Assembly: GCA_003577305.1 (NCBI GenBank)
Contig: QEVL01000003.1
Coordinates: 62,001-126,000, forward strand
Direction: 5' to 3'
Length of the DNA: 64,000 nucleotides
Source of the DNA: Burkholderiales bacterium
GTDB taxonomy: Bacteria > Pseudomonadota > Gammaproteobacteria > Burkholderiales > Burkholderiaceae_E
Part shown: positions 38,890-49,798 of the stretch, piece after piece
How positions within the stretch are numbered: the first letter of the stretch is position 1
Layout of the letters: every line of letters begins with the position of its first letter
Notes under the pieces: model-generated
What the model was told of the DNA's origin: nothing
Database searches by the model: none
The model's input: the letters and a program-made list of their open reading frames with translations, nothing else
Translations under genes and position numbers: made by a program

Positions 38890-39074
38890 CACCCGCGTTT
38901 CCGGCCTCTCCGGCACGGGCAAATCCCGGCGTCTTGATGCATGACAAGTCGATCGGCCGATCGCGCTTGCGCACGACAGCGTTCCCCGTAACATCGACCG
39001 AGGCCTGGTCGCCCGGCGATCGCGGCGCCCCCGGAAGGGGTCGCAGCCGAAGAACAACGACGAGGAATGACACG

Positions 39075-41036
39075 ATGACCCGGACCCTGAACCGGCTGTT
39101 CGAGCCCGCGAAGTGGGGCAAGCTCGAAAGCCGCAACCGCATCAAGTACGGCGCCTGCTGCGTGTCGAACTACAACGGGCGCGACGGCACGATCACGGTG
39201 CGCGAGTTCGGCCGCATGCAGGTGATCGCCGGCACGCAGTGCGGCATCATCACCAACCAGGGCGCGTATCCCGATCCGCTCGGCGAGGGCAAGGGCTACT
39301 TCAGGCAGGTGGCGCTGCACGACGACCGCTTCCTGCCCGGGTTCGAGAAGATCGCCGGCTGGATCCACGACGCGGGCGCGATCGCGATCCAGCAGATCCT
39401 GCACGCCGGGCGCTACGGGGGCATCGATCTCGGCTACTGCATCCAGCCGTCGATCGTGCCGCAGACGCTGCCGCACTTCCGCCCGCCGCGCGAGATCACG
39501 AAGGAGCAGATCCGCGAAACGATCCGGCAGCACGCCGACGCGGCGAAGCGTTCGCTGAAGGCCGGCTTCGACGGCACCGAGATCACCAGCTTCATGGGCT
39601 ACCTGCTGGCGAACTTCAACTCGAAGTTCACCAACCGGCGCACCGACGAGTACGGTGGCTCGCTGAAAAACCGCGGGCGCTTCATGTGCGAGCTGATCGA
39701 CGCGATCAAGCAGGCGCAGGGCGACGCGCCGCTCGTGGTGCGGCTGAACGGCAACGAACTGATGGACCGCTGGGGCGGCAACACCGAGGACGAGTGCTTC
39801 GAGCTGATGCAGATGGCGGCCGGGCACGGCGTCGACATGATCAGCGTCACCGTGGGTTGGCAGGAGGCCCCGGAATCCTCGATCGGGCGCGACATCGCGC
39901 CGGGGTACTGGAACCGGCTCGCGGCGCGCGCGAAGAAGCTGCTGCCCGACACGCCGATCGCGTTCGGCAACCGGCTGCCCGATCCGGCGATGGCCAACCG
40001 GTGCATCGAGGACGGCGAGTTCGACTTCTGGGAGGTGTGCCGCCCGATGCTCGCCGACCCCGACCTGGTGCGCAAGGCGCAGGCCGGCAAGATGCACCTG
40101 GTGAAGCGCTGCATCGGCTCGCTGAATTGCCTGTCGCGGCTGTTCCGCGACCTGCCCTACACCTGCACGCGCAACCCCCAGCTCGGCCACGAGTACGACC
40201 CGGCCTACCAGGTCACGCCGGCACCGGTGCCGAAGAAAATCATGGTGATCGGCGCCGGTCCCTCCGGAATGGAATGCGCGATCACCGCGAAGCGGCGTGG
40301 CCACGACGTCATCGTCTTCGAGCGCGGCGCGGCGATCGGCGGCGCGCTCGCCGGCTACGCCAGGAACGACCTCGCCAACAGCGAAGACCTGGCGAGCGTC
40401 GTCGATTACTACCGCAACATGGCCGAGGCGCTGAACATCGAGGTGCGCCTGAACACCACGATCGACCCGAAAGCGATGCGCACGATGCTGCATCGGTTCG
40501 ACGTGGCAGTGGTGGCCACCGGCGCGCGCATCGACCGGCTGCTGCTGCCCGAGTGCACGCAGCCCGGGCTGCTGGTCGATGCGCTCGACGTCGCCGCGGA
40601 GAAGGTGGTTCCGGGCGAGCGCATCGTCGTGCTCGGCGGCGGCAAGATCGGGCTCACGCTCGCCGAATCGCTGAAGCAGAACCACGGCCGCGAGGTCACC
40701 GTCGTCGACAGCGAAAAACGCATCGCCGGTGACGTGATGCCTTCGTTCAAGTGGCGGCACACCGCGTGGATCGAGGAGCTGGGCATACCCACGCGCACCA
40801 GTGCGAAGGTGCTCGCGATCGGCGACGGTGGCGTGAAGATCCGCAACGCCGAAGGCACCGAAGAGTTCCTGCCGGCCGACACCGTGATCGCGGCAGTCGC
40901 AAGGCGCCCCAATCAGGAGTTGTTCCACGAGCTCGAATGGATGATCGACGAGTTGCACGGCTGCGGCGACTCGCTCGTGCCACGGGGGCTCACGCAGGCG
41001 ATCCACGATGGCTTCCGCCTCGGCGCCCGCCTCTGA
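39075..41036 (+). CDS. Old-yellow-enzyme/NAD(P)-type iron-sulfur flavoenzyme (trimethylamine dehydrogenase / 2,4-dienoyl-CoA reductase family)
   Basis: N-terminal FMN TIM barrel (to ~residue 340; 'NFNSKFTNRRTDEYGGSLKN') followed by an iron-sulfur loop and FAD/NAD(P)-binding domains ('VIGAGPSGMECAITAKRRG', 'VVATGARIDRLLLP', 'IVVLGGGKIGLTLAE'). Spacing of the cluster loop, C346-x2-S349-x2-C352-x11-C364, follows trimethylamine dehydrogenase, but the second cysteine is Ser. 653 aa. ATG 39075 has GAGGA just upstream. Substrate unknown; the family reduces enoyl-CoAs, demethylates amines or reduces steroids. First of a run with the next four genes. Confidence 0.85.
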   Translation: MTRTLNRLFEPAKWGKLESRNRIKYGACCVSNYNGRDGTITVREFGRMQVIAGTQCGIITNQGAYPDPLGEGKGYFRQVALHDDRFLPGFEKIAGWIHDAGAIAIQQILHAGRYGGIDLGYCIQPSIVPQTLPHFRPPREITKEQIRETIRQHADAAKRSLKAGFDGTEITSFMGYLLANFNSKFTNRRTDEYGGSLKNRGRFMCELIDAIKQAQGDAPLVVRLNGNELMDRWGGNTEDECFELMQMAAGHGVDMISVTVGWQEAPESSIGRDIAPGYWNRLAARAKKLLPDTPIAFGNRLPDPAMANRCIEDGEFDFWEVCRPMLADPDLVRKAQAGKMHLVKRCIGSLNCLSRLFRDLPYTCTRNPQLGHEYDPAYQVTPAPVPKKIMVIGAGPSGMECAITAKRRGHDVIVFERGAAIGGALAGYARNDLANSEDLASVVDYYRNMAEALNIEVRLNTTIDPKAMRTMLHRFDVAVVATGARIDRLLLPECTQPGLLVDALDVAAEKVVPGERIVVLGGGKIGLTLAESLKQNHGREVTVVDSEKRIAGDVMPSFKWRHTAWIEELGIPTRTSAKVLAIGDGGVKIRNAEGTEEFLPADTVIAAVARRPNQELFHELEWMIDELHGCGDSLVPRGLTQAIHDGFRLGARL

Positions 41037-41499
41037 AGCCGCCACCGGGCCCGACCCCGGACCCGCGTCCGCGGCAGCCCCGGAGGCGGCGGCCTGGTCC
41101 GACCTGGCCGGCTGGCAGGCGCTGCTCGGGCGGCACGCAGGGTTGTTCGAAGCCTGGGCCGAGGGCTGCGCGGTGGGCATCGTGCCGCGCGCGGCCGCCG
41201 ATGCGGGCGACGGCACGATGCTCGTCTGGACACGACGCCGCGGCGCGATGCGCGCCGAGTGGCGCCGCTTCGGCGGCTTCGCCGATTGCGGCGTGGCGGT
41301 GCTGTTCGTTGCCGAGCCGGAGGCCCTCGCCGAGGTGCATGCACGACTGGGCGAGAACGCGCTCGGGCAAATGAAGCTGCAACTGCGCCAGGGCGGCATG
41401 CTGCTCTACGTGCTCGCGCCGAAGTCGCAACTGCTCGACGACGGTTACGAGGATTTCCTCGAGGCGCTCGGCCTGGCGTTCATGGGGGCCTGCCGGTGA
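41008..41499 (+). CDS. Uncharacterised protein
   Basis: 163 aa, not recognised. Ala/Pro-rich for the first ~30 residues, then a compact domain with several Trp ('WSDLAGWQALLG', 'WAEGCAVGIVPR', 'MLVWTRRRGAMRAEWRRF'). No membrane span or signal. Overlaps the flavoenzyme gene by 29 bp and the next gene by 4 bp, so it is translationally coupled and probably real. The start could be later than ATG 41008. Context suggests a role alongside the flavoenzyme or the MaoC protein. Confidence 0.65.
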   Translation: MASASAPASEAATGPDPGPASAAAPEAAAWSDLAGWQALLGRHAGLFEAWAEGCAVGIVPRAAADAGDGTMLVWTRRRGAMRAEWRRFGGFADCGVAVLFVAEPEALAEVHARLGENALGQMKLQLRQGGMLLYVLAPKSQLLDDGYEDFLEALGLAFMGACR

Positions 41500-42152
41500 T
41501 CTTCGAGAATCCGGCCGGCGCGCCCGAGCTGGCCTGCAACGCCTGCGGCTGTCGCTGGTTCGACCGCATGACCGGCGCCTGCTACGAATGCGGCGAGCCG
41601 GTCGCGCCGCAGGAGATCCAGGCCTATCAGGCGGCTCTGCGCGCGTTTCACGAGCGCAACGGAATCCGTCCGAACGACGACTCGAAGGAGCGACAGATGG
41701 CAGACCGCTGGTTCGAAGACTACGTCCCCGGTTCGGTGCACGAGCTGGGCACCGTGGCGGTCGACGAGGCCGAGGTGCTCGAGTTCGCGCGCCGCTTCGA
41801 TCCGCAGCCGATCCACACCGATCCCGAGCTTGCCGCGCGCGGGCCCTTCGGCGGCATCATCGCCAGCGGCTGGCACACCTGCGGCCTGATGATGCGGCTG
41901 TACGCAGTGAACTACCTGTCGCCCGCCTCCAGCATCGCCTCGCCGGGCCCGGAGGAGTTGCGCTGGCCGCGGCCGGTGCGCCCCGGCGACACGCTCACCG
42001 TGCGGGTCACGGTCGAGGAGGCGCGCGCTTCGAGCTCGAAGCCCGACCGGGGCGTGGTGCGCTCGCTGATCGAGGTGCTCAACCAGCGCAACGAGCCGGT
42101 CATGACGATGCGCGCGGTCAACATGATCGCGCGCCGGCCGGCCGGCGCCTGA
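41496..42152 (+). CDS. Zinc-ribbon / MaoC-like hydratase protein
   Basis: From GTG 41496 the first ~35 residues form a C4 zinc ribbon (CNACGCRWFDRMTGACYECG, two C-x2-C knuckles). From residue 68 there is a MaoC hot-dog domain with the hydratase motif 'FARRFDPQPIHTDPELAARG' (Asp-His dyad) and 'SGWHTCGLMMRL'. A strong Shine-Dalgarno precedes an internal ATG at 41697, so MaoC may be made alone (151 aa), as a 218-aa fusion, or both. Probably hydrates an enoyl-CoA. GTG 41496 overlaps the previous stop by 3 bp. Confidence 0.78.
   Translation: MIFENPAGAPELACNACGCRWFDRMTGACYECGEPVAPQEIQAYQAALRAFHERNGIRPNDDSKERQMADRWFEDYVPGSVHELGTVAVDEAEVLEFARRFDPQPIHTDPELAARGPFGGIIASGWHTCGLMMRLYAVNYLSPASSIASPGPEELRWPRPVRPGDTLTVRVTVEEARASSSKPDRGVVRSLIEVLNQRNEPVMTMRAVNMIARRPAGA
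41685..41699 (+). promoter_or_regulatory. Internal ribosome-binding site and ATG for MaoC domain
   Basis: AAGGAG (41685-41690), 6-nt spacer, ATG 41697. It lies inside the longer zinc-ribbon frame and is better than any site near GTG 41496. Confidence 0.55.
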
Positions 42153-42158
42153 GACCGC

Positions 42159-42587
42159 GTGTCGCCCCGGCCACAGGCGCGCGTGATGCCGGTCATCCTG
42201 GTGCGCGTTTCGATCGACATCGCCGGCATTCGCGCAGGCTTCGCGCGCGAGCGCCCGCCGGTCGCCGACGACGACTGGGATGCGCTCGCCTATTTCGACG
42301 AGCGCATCGCCGCATACCGCGAAGCGCTGCGCTCGCCGCGAGTCGCGCACTGCGGCCTCACGCTGCGGGCGGCGTTCGATGCCGGCGCGGCCGAAGGCGA
42401 TCGCGTGATCGTCTCGGCGCTCCAGCCGGCCGACACCGGCGTGCCAGCCGCGCTCGTGCAGGCGATTGCCGACGCGGTGCGGCCGCTCGCGCACGAGACC
42501 GGCGCCTGGCGGCGCCATCTGCGCGCCGAGTACTTCGACCGCCATCGCGCCTGGCGGCGCGAAACCGGAATCCCGATCGCGCACTGA
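42159..42587 (+). CDS. Uncharacterised protein
   Basis: 142 aa from GTG 42159, or 133 aa from ATG 42186. Not recognised. Soluble, acidic-to-basic mixed, with 'DWDALAYFDERIAAYREAL', and a C-terminal 'EYFDRHRAWRRETGIPIAH'. No signal peptide or known motif. Codon use matches neighbours and spacing (6 bp and 3 bp) fits an operon with the MaoC and CopD-like genes. Confidence 0.55.
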   Translation: MSPRPQARVMPVILVRVSIDIAGIRAGFARERPPVADDDWDALAYFDERIAAYREALRSPRVAHCGLTLRAAFDAGAAEGDRVIVSALQPADTGVPAALVQAIADAVRPLAHETGAWRRHLRAEYFDRHRAWRRETGIPIAH

Positions 42588-42590
42588 CCC

Positions 42591-43052
42591 ATGACCGAAC
42601 TCTGGCTGTTCCTGCACCTCGCCGCAATCGTCGTCTGGATCGGCGGCATGGTGTTCGCGCACTTCAGCCTGCGACCGGCAGCCCTGGCCACGTTGCAGCC
42701 GCCGCAGCGCCTGCCGCTGATGAGCGCCGCGCTCGGTCGCTTCTTCGTGCTGGTCGGTGCGTCGCTGGTGCTGCTGTGGGGCAGCGGACTGGCGATGTTC
42801 GCCGCGCTGATCACATCGGGGGGCAGGCCGCCGCTGTCGTGGAACCTGATGGCCGCGATCGCGGCGCTGATGACCGTGGTGTTCGCGGTGATCGCGCTGC
42901 GGCTGCATCCGCGGATGCGCAGCGCGATCGCTGCGAGCGAGTGGCCGAAGGCCGCGACTGCGCTCGACTCGATCCGCCGCCTGGTCGCGCTCAATCTCGG
43001 GCTGGGGTTCCTGACGATCGCGGTCGCGACGCTCGGCCGCCTGGCCGACTGA
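42591..43052 (+). CDS. CopD-like four-helix membrane protein
   Basis: 153 aa with four hydrophobic segments (about 4-22, 50-72, 82-102, 130-150). The N-terminus 'LFLHLAAIVVWIGGMVFAHF' matches the CopD/YozB-type membrane domain with His and Trp in the first helix, often a heme or copper-associated site. A specific role is not demonstrable. Ends convergently 9 bp from the cardiolipin synthase gene. Confidence 0.65.
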   Translation: MTELWLFLHLAAIVVWIGGMVFAHFSLRPAALATLQPPQRLPLMSAALGRFFVLVGASLVLLWGSGLAMFAALITSGGRPPLSWNLMAAIAALMTVVFAVIALRLHPRMRSAIAASEWPKAATALDSIRRLVALNLGLGFLTIAVATLGRLAD

Positions 43053-43061
43053 CCCGCACGG

Positions 43062-44450
43062 TCAGAGCTGGAACCCCACCGACCGGACGACGCCCTCGAG
43101 CACGTCGCGGCCCCACGACGGCGAGCGCGCCTCGTAGGGCGCCGAGCGCCCCGCCTGCGCCTCGATCCAGGCCGCGAGCCAGGCGATCTCGTCGGCGCCG
43201 TAGAACGCGGTCATCAGCTCGAAGTTCACGAACAGGCTGCGCCCGTCCAGGTTGGCCGATCCGCACAGCGCGAGCTGCCGGTCGACGACCACCGCTTTCG
43301 CGTGGATCATCGCCGGATGCAGCATCACCTGCGCGCCGGCCTCGGCCAGCACGCGCAGCGCGCGTTCGCGCGCCCAGTCGGCCATCCGGTGATTCGAGCG
43401 CGCCGGCACGACCATGGTCAGCTGCACGCCGCGCCGGCAGGCGATGCTCCATGCCGCGAGCAGCGCGTCGTCGGGGATGAAGTAAGGCGTCACCGCCAGG
43501 ATCCGCGTGCGCGCATGATACGCGGCGGCCAGCAGCAGCGCGTGCACCGTGTCGTCGGCATGGTCGGGGCCGCTGGGCACCAGCTGCGCGCAAGCGCCAG
43601 CCTCGGCCCGGGCCGGCGCAATCGTCGCCGGCGCCGCCCGCGGCGGCTTGCCGCGCGCATCGGCCCAATCGTGCTCGAAGGTCTCGTGCGCCTGCGCCGC
43701 GAGCGGGCCGCGGACGACGAAGCTCAGGTCGCACCAGGCGGCGCGGCCGGGCTGATCGACGAAATACTCGGCCGCGAGGTTGCGCCCACCGCTCCAGACG
43801 CAACAGCCATCGATTGCCGCGAGCTTGCGATGGTTGCGCAGGTTGGTGCGGCCGCGCACCGGATTGCGCAGCACCGGCATGAACCAGCGCAGCTGCACCC
43901 CGCCTGCGCGCAACTGGCGCGCAAGGCGTCGCGGGGTGCGCAACCCGCCGATCGCGTCGAGCAGCACGCGCACCTGCACCCCGCGGCCGGCAGCGCGCGC
44001 CAGCGCGACGGAAACCGCGTCGCCCACCAGGTCGTCGGCGAGCACGAAAGTGCACAGGTCGACGTAGTCGCGCGCGCCGTCGATCAGCGCCAGCAGCTCG
44101 CGCAGCGCCGCTTCGCCGTCGCCGTGAAAATCGACCGAGGCATTGCGCATCGGCTGCGGCACGCCGAGCGCGGCCAGCAGCGTGAGCGCCCAGTCGGGTC
44201 CGTCGACGCCACCAGGCGCCGGCACGCGCGCCAACGCCCGGCGCCGCGCCCGCGCGAGCTTGCGCGTGCCGAACGCCAGGAAGAGCGGAATGCCCAGGTA
44301 GGGCAGCAGTGTGATCGACATCACCCAGGCGAGCGCGGCCGACGGCTGCCGGCGCTGCTTGCCGATGCGGGTGACCATCACGTAGAGCAGCAACCCCACG
44401 AAAACGAAGGCGCCGTGCTCGAGGGGTGACAACGAGAAGGGCCAGTGCAT
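43062..44450 (-). CDS. cls: Cardiolipin synthase (phospholipase D family)
   Basis: Makes cardiolipin from phosphatidylglycerol at the inner membrane. Two N-terminal membrane helices (residues ~6-22 and 34-55), then two PLD domains with intact HKD motifs: 'NHRKLAAIDG' and 'IHAKAVVVDRQLALCGSANL'. About 462 aa from ATG 44450; ATG 44486 would add 12 residues. Layout is of the ClsA type. Convergent with the CopD-like gene and in line with, but 52 bp downstream of, the CsoR-like gene. Confidence 0.88.
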   Translation of the reverse strand: MHWPFSLSPLEHGAFVFVGLLLYVMVTRIGKQRRQPSAALAWVMSITLLPYLGIPLFLAFGTRKLARARRRALARVPAPGGVDGPDWALTLLAALGVPQPMRNASVDFHGDGEAALRELLALIDGARDYVDLCTFVLADDLVGDAVSVALARAAGRGVQVRVLLDAIGGLRTPRRLARQLRAGGVQLRWFMPVLRNPVRGRTNLRNHRKLAAIDGCCVWSGGRNLAAEYFVDQPGRAAWCDLSFVVRGPLAAQAHETFEHDWADARGKPPRAAPATIAPARAEAGACAQLVPSGPDHADDTVHALLLAAAYHARTRILAVTPYFIPDDALLAAWSIACRRGVQLTMVVPARSNHRMADWARERALRVLAEAGAQVMLHPAMIHAKAVVVDRQLALCGSANLDGRSLFVNFELMTAFYGADEIAWLAAWIEAQAGRSAPYEARSPSWGRDVLEGVVRSVGFQL

Positions 44451-44501
44451 GGCGGCTGCGCACGAGTGTCCGGCGCAGCCAACCATAGCACGGGCGCGAT
44501 G

Positions 44502-44819
44502 CTAGCGGACTTTCCCCAGCAGCACTTCGACGTTGCCCAGCAGCTGGCCGAGATCGGCCGGACGGCCCTTGGCGTCACGCATCTTCGACGACAGCTCCTG
44601 TTCCATGAAGCAGACCGTCATCCGCACGTAGGCGCTGTCGAGCGCCTTGCGCACCGCCGAGATCTGCTGGGCGATCTGCATGCAGTCTTCGCCCTCCTCG
44701 ATCATCCGCTGGATGCCGCGCAACTGCCCTTCGGCACGGCGCAGTCGGTTGAGCAGGTCGGTGCGGGAGGCTTCGTCCTTGAGTACGGTCATGGTGCAGG
44801 GATCGTTCGTGGAATTCAC
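44502..44819 (-). CDS. CsoR/FrmR-family repressor with unusual ligand residues
   Basis: All-helical DUF156 repressor (105 aa); 'LLNRLRRAEGQLRGIQRMIE' and 'ISAVRKALDSA' are diagnostic. Cys46 corresponds to the first ligand of CsoR, but positions +25 and +29, normally His and Cys in copper sensors, are Phe71 and Glu75; instead Cys70 lies at +24. Neither the CsoR (C-H-C) nor CstR (C-C, +29) nor FrmR (C-H) set is present. GTG 44819 has GGGAGA upstream; ATG 44792 is an alternative. End of the RND operon and likely its regulator through the operators at 49569-49609. Confidence 0.85.
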   Translation of the reverse strand: MNSTNDPCTMTVLKDEASRTDLLNRLRRAEGQLRGIQRMIEEGEDCMQIAQQISAVRKALDSAYVRMTVCFMEQELSSKMRDAKGRPADLGQLLGNVEVLLGKVR

Positions 44820-44871
44820 CCCGATTGTCTCCCAGATGCGAGGATTTGCGCCACGAAGCCCGCCTCGGCGC

Positions 44872-45096
44872 TCAGCGCGCGCAGGTCGACGGCGTGTCGG
44901 GCACGCCCAGCCGCTTCAGGATCATGCCCAGCGGGCACCGGTTGCTGAAGCCGAACTGGAACAGGTTCAGTCCGACGAACGCGGTGACCGCGAGGAACCA
45001 CTTCGAGACGAACAGCGGGCTGCCCTCGACGGCCAGCGCAAGGGAAACCAGGATGAACGAACCCGCGAAGATGCGGATCATGCGTTCGACGTTCAT
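44872..45096 (-). CDS. DUF2892 small inner-membrane protein
   Basis: 74 aa. Typical DUF2892 pattern: 'MNVERMIRIFAGSFILVSLA', two hydrophobic segments (residues ~8-24 and 32-52) and the conserved 'FGFSNRCPLGMILKRLG' with a Cys after the second helix. The domain also forms the membrane part of the rhodanese YgaP, linking it to sulfur or thiol metabolism. GGAG 6 nt before ATG 45096. Lies between the RND pump and the CsoR-like regulator. Confidence 0.8.
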   Translation of the reverse strand: MNVERMIRIFAGSFILVSLALAVEGSPLFVSKWFLAVTAFVGLNLFQFGFSNRCPLGMILKRLGVPDTPSTCAR

Positions 45097-45142
45097 GTGA
45101 GACTCCATTCAGGGTTGACGAAGGAAAGGGAAGGGAAAACCG

Positions 45143-48475
<3,333 letters not shown>

Positions 48476-48476
48476 T

Positions 48477-49547
48477 TCAGCGCGCTGCGTCGGCAGGTGC
48501 CGGCCTTGCACCGGCCAGACCGGCCTTGACCGGGTCGATCGCGACCCGATCGCCCGCCTGGAGGCCGGCGAGCACCTCGACGCCGGCATCGGCGTGATCG
48601 GCGCCCACGCGCACCGCCTGCAGCACGAAGGTCTGGTCGCGCGCGACGTAGACGCCGGTCAGTTCACCGCGCCGCAACACCGCTGCAGCCGGCACCGTGA
48701 GCCGCTCGGACGAACCGCCCGCGAAGCGCACGCGCACGCTCTGCCCCGGCACCGCGCCGGCCACTGCGGCCGCCGGCAGGTCGAGCCGGAACTCGACCGT
48801 CTGGGAAACCGGGTCGGCGCCCGGCAGGCCGGTGGTCGCCGAAGGCGTCACCCAGTCTCCGGAAGGCAGCCGCACCCGGATGCGTTGCGCGCCGCGCGCC
48901 AGCGCCTGCTGGGAGGCAGGCACGTAGGCGACCGCCCGGATCGGCTGCGGCGCGTAGATGGTGACGATCGGGCGACCCGGCGCGGCGAGATCGCCAGCCT
49001 CGACGTGGGTGGCCAGCACCAGGCCGTCGTACGGGGCGGTCACGGTGGTGAAGCTGCGCGCGAGCGCCGCCTGGCTGCGACCGGCCTGCGCCTGACGCTG
49101 GGCCGCCTGCGCGGCGTGGAATTGCGCCTGCGCGACGTCGAGCGCGGCCTGACTGACGAAGCCTTGCGCACGCAGCTGTCGGCTGCGCTCGTAGTGCGCC
49201 TGCGCGTTCGCCAGTTCGGCCTGCGACTGGGCGACCGCCGCGTCGCTGCGCGCCAGTCCGGCCTGCGCGTCGCGCTCGTCGATGCGCGCCAGCACCTGCC
49301 CGGCACGTACCGCATCGCCGGCCCGCACCAGCAACTGGACGACGTTGCCTGGCACCTGCGCCGCCACGGTGCTCTGGCGTACGGCCTGCAGCGTGCCATC
49401 GAGTTCGAGGCCGACACCGACTGCGCCCGGCCTCACGGTGACGGTCGGCACCATCGGCTCCTGGGCAGCGGCGACCGCTGCCGGCCCGCCCAGCCAGGCC
49501 AGTGCCGAGAAGAGAGCCGCGACGATGCGGAATCGGTTTGTGTTCAT
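48477..49547 (-). CDS. RND periplasmic adaptor (membrane-fusion protein)
   Basis: HlyD/AcrA-type adaptor linking the RND pump to an outer-membrane channel. N-terminal signal peptide (IVAALFSALAWLGGPAAVAAAQ, no lipobox), lipoyl half-motifs 'GNVVQLLVRAGDAVRAGQVL' and 'APYDGLVLATHVEAGDLAAPG' around an Ala/Gln-rich alpha-hairpin, then beta-barrel and membrane-proximal domains. 356 aa from ATG 49547; ATG 49568 is an alternative. First gene of the operon. No TolC-like channel is encoded nearby. Confidence 0.92.
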   Translation of the reverse strand: MNTNRFRIVAALFSALAWLGGPAAVAAAQEPMVPTVTVRPGAVGVGLELDGTLQAVRQSTVAAQVPGNVVQLLVRAGDAVRAGQVLARIDERDAQAGLARSDAAVAQSQAELANAQAHYERSRQLRAQGFVSQAALDVAQAQFHAAQAAQRQAQAGRSQAALARSFTTVTAPYDGLVLATHVEAGDLAAPGRPIVTIYAPQPIRAVAYVPASQQALARGAQRIRVRLPSGDWVTPSATTGLPGADPVSQTVEFRLDLPAAAVAGAVPGQSVRVRFAGGSSERLTVPAAAVLRRGELTGVYVARDQTFVLQAVRVGADHADAGVEVLAGLQAGDRVAIDPVKAGLAGARPAPADAAR

Positions 49548-49568
49548 TCTGGAACCCGAGGATGCCAT

Positions 49569-49584
49569 ATACCTGACGGGGTAT
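49569..49584. promoter_or_regulatory. Operator half-pair 1 for the RND operon
   Basis: ATACCT-GACG-GGGTAT, 22-37 bp before the adaptor ATG. Same architecture as the second site with one mismatch between arms. CsoR-family operators are typically G/C-tract inverted repeats flanked by TA. Confidence 0.6.
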
Positions 49585-49593
49585 GATGGTCTC

Positions 49594-49609
49594 ATACCCC
49601 ACTGGGTAT
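49594..49609. promoter_or_regulatory. Operator half-pair 2 for the RND operon
   Basis: ATACCC-CACT-GGGTAT, a perfect 6-bp inverted repeat with a 4-bp spacer, start-to-start 25 bp from the first site. A TTTACA on the minus strand (49609-49614) at its outer edge could be a -35. Lies between the divergent RND and pga operons. Confidence 0.65.
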
Positions 49610-49798
49610 GTAAAGCCCGGTGGCCAGGGCGCCGGTCACGGTGGATGTGGTCTCGTTGCAACAACGCCCGCACCCGCTCGTCGGCTCTACGGCTGTAGTC
49701 GCGCACGCCGATCGGATGCCTGTGCGAATTGCCACTGCATTGCAGCAAGCGTGCGATAGGCTGCGCCGGAATCGTTTCCCTTGTGTCTCTTTCGATCC

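Noticed and set aside
49654-49666. CGTTG-CAA-CAACG inverted repeat upstream of pgaA
   Set aside because: Short arms, imperfect promoter context and no matching regulator; could be chance.
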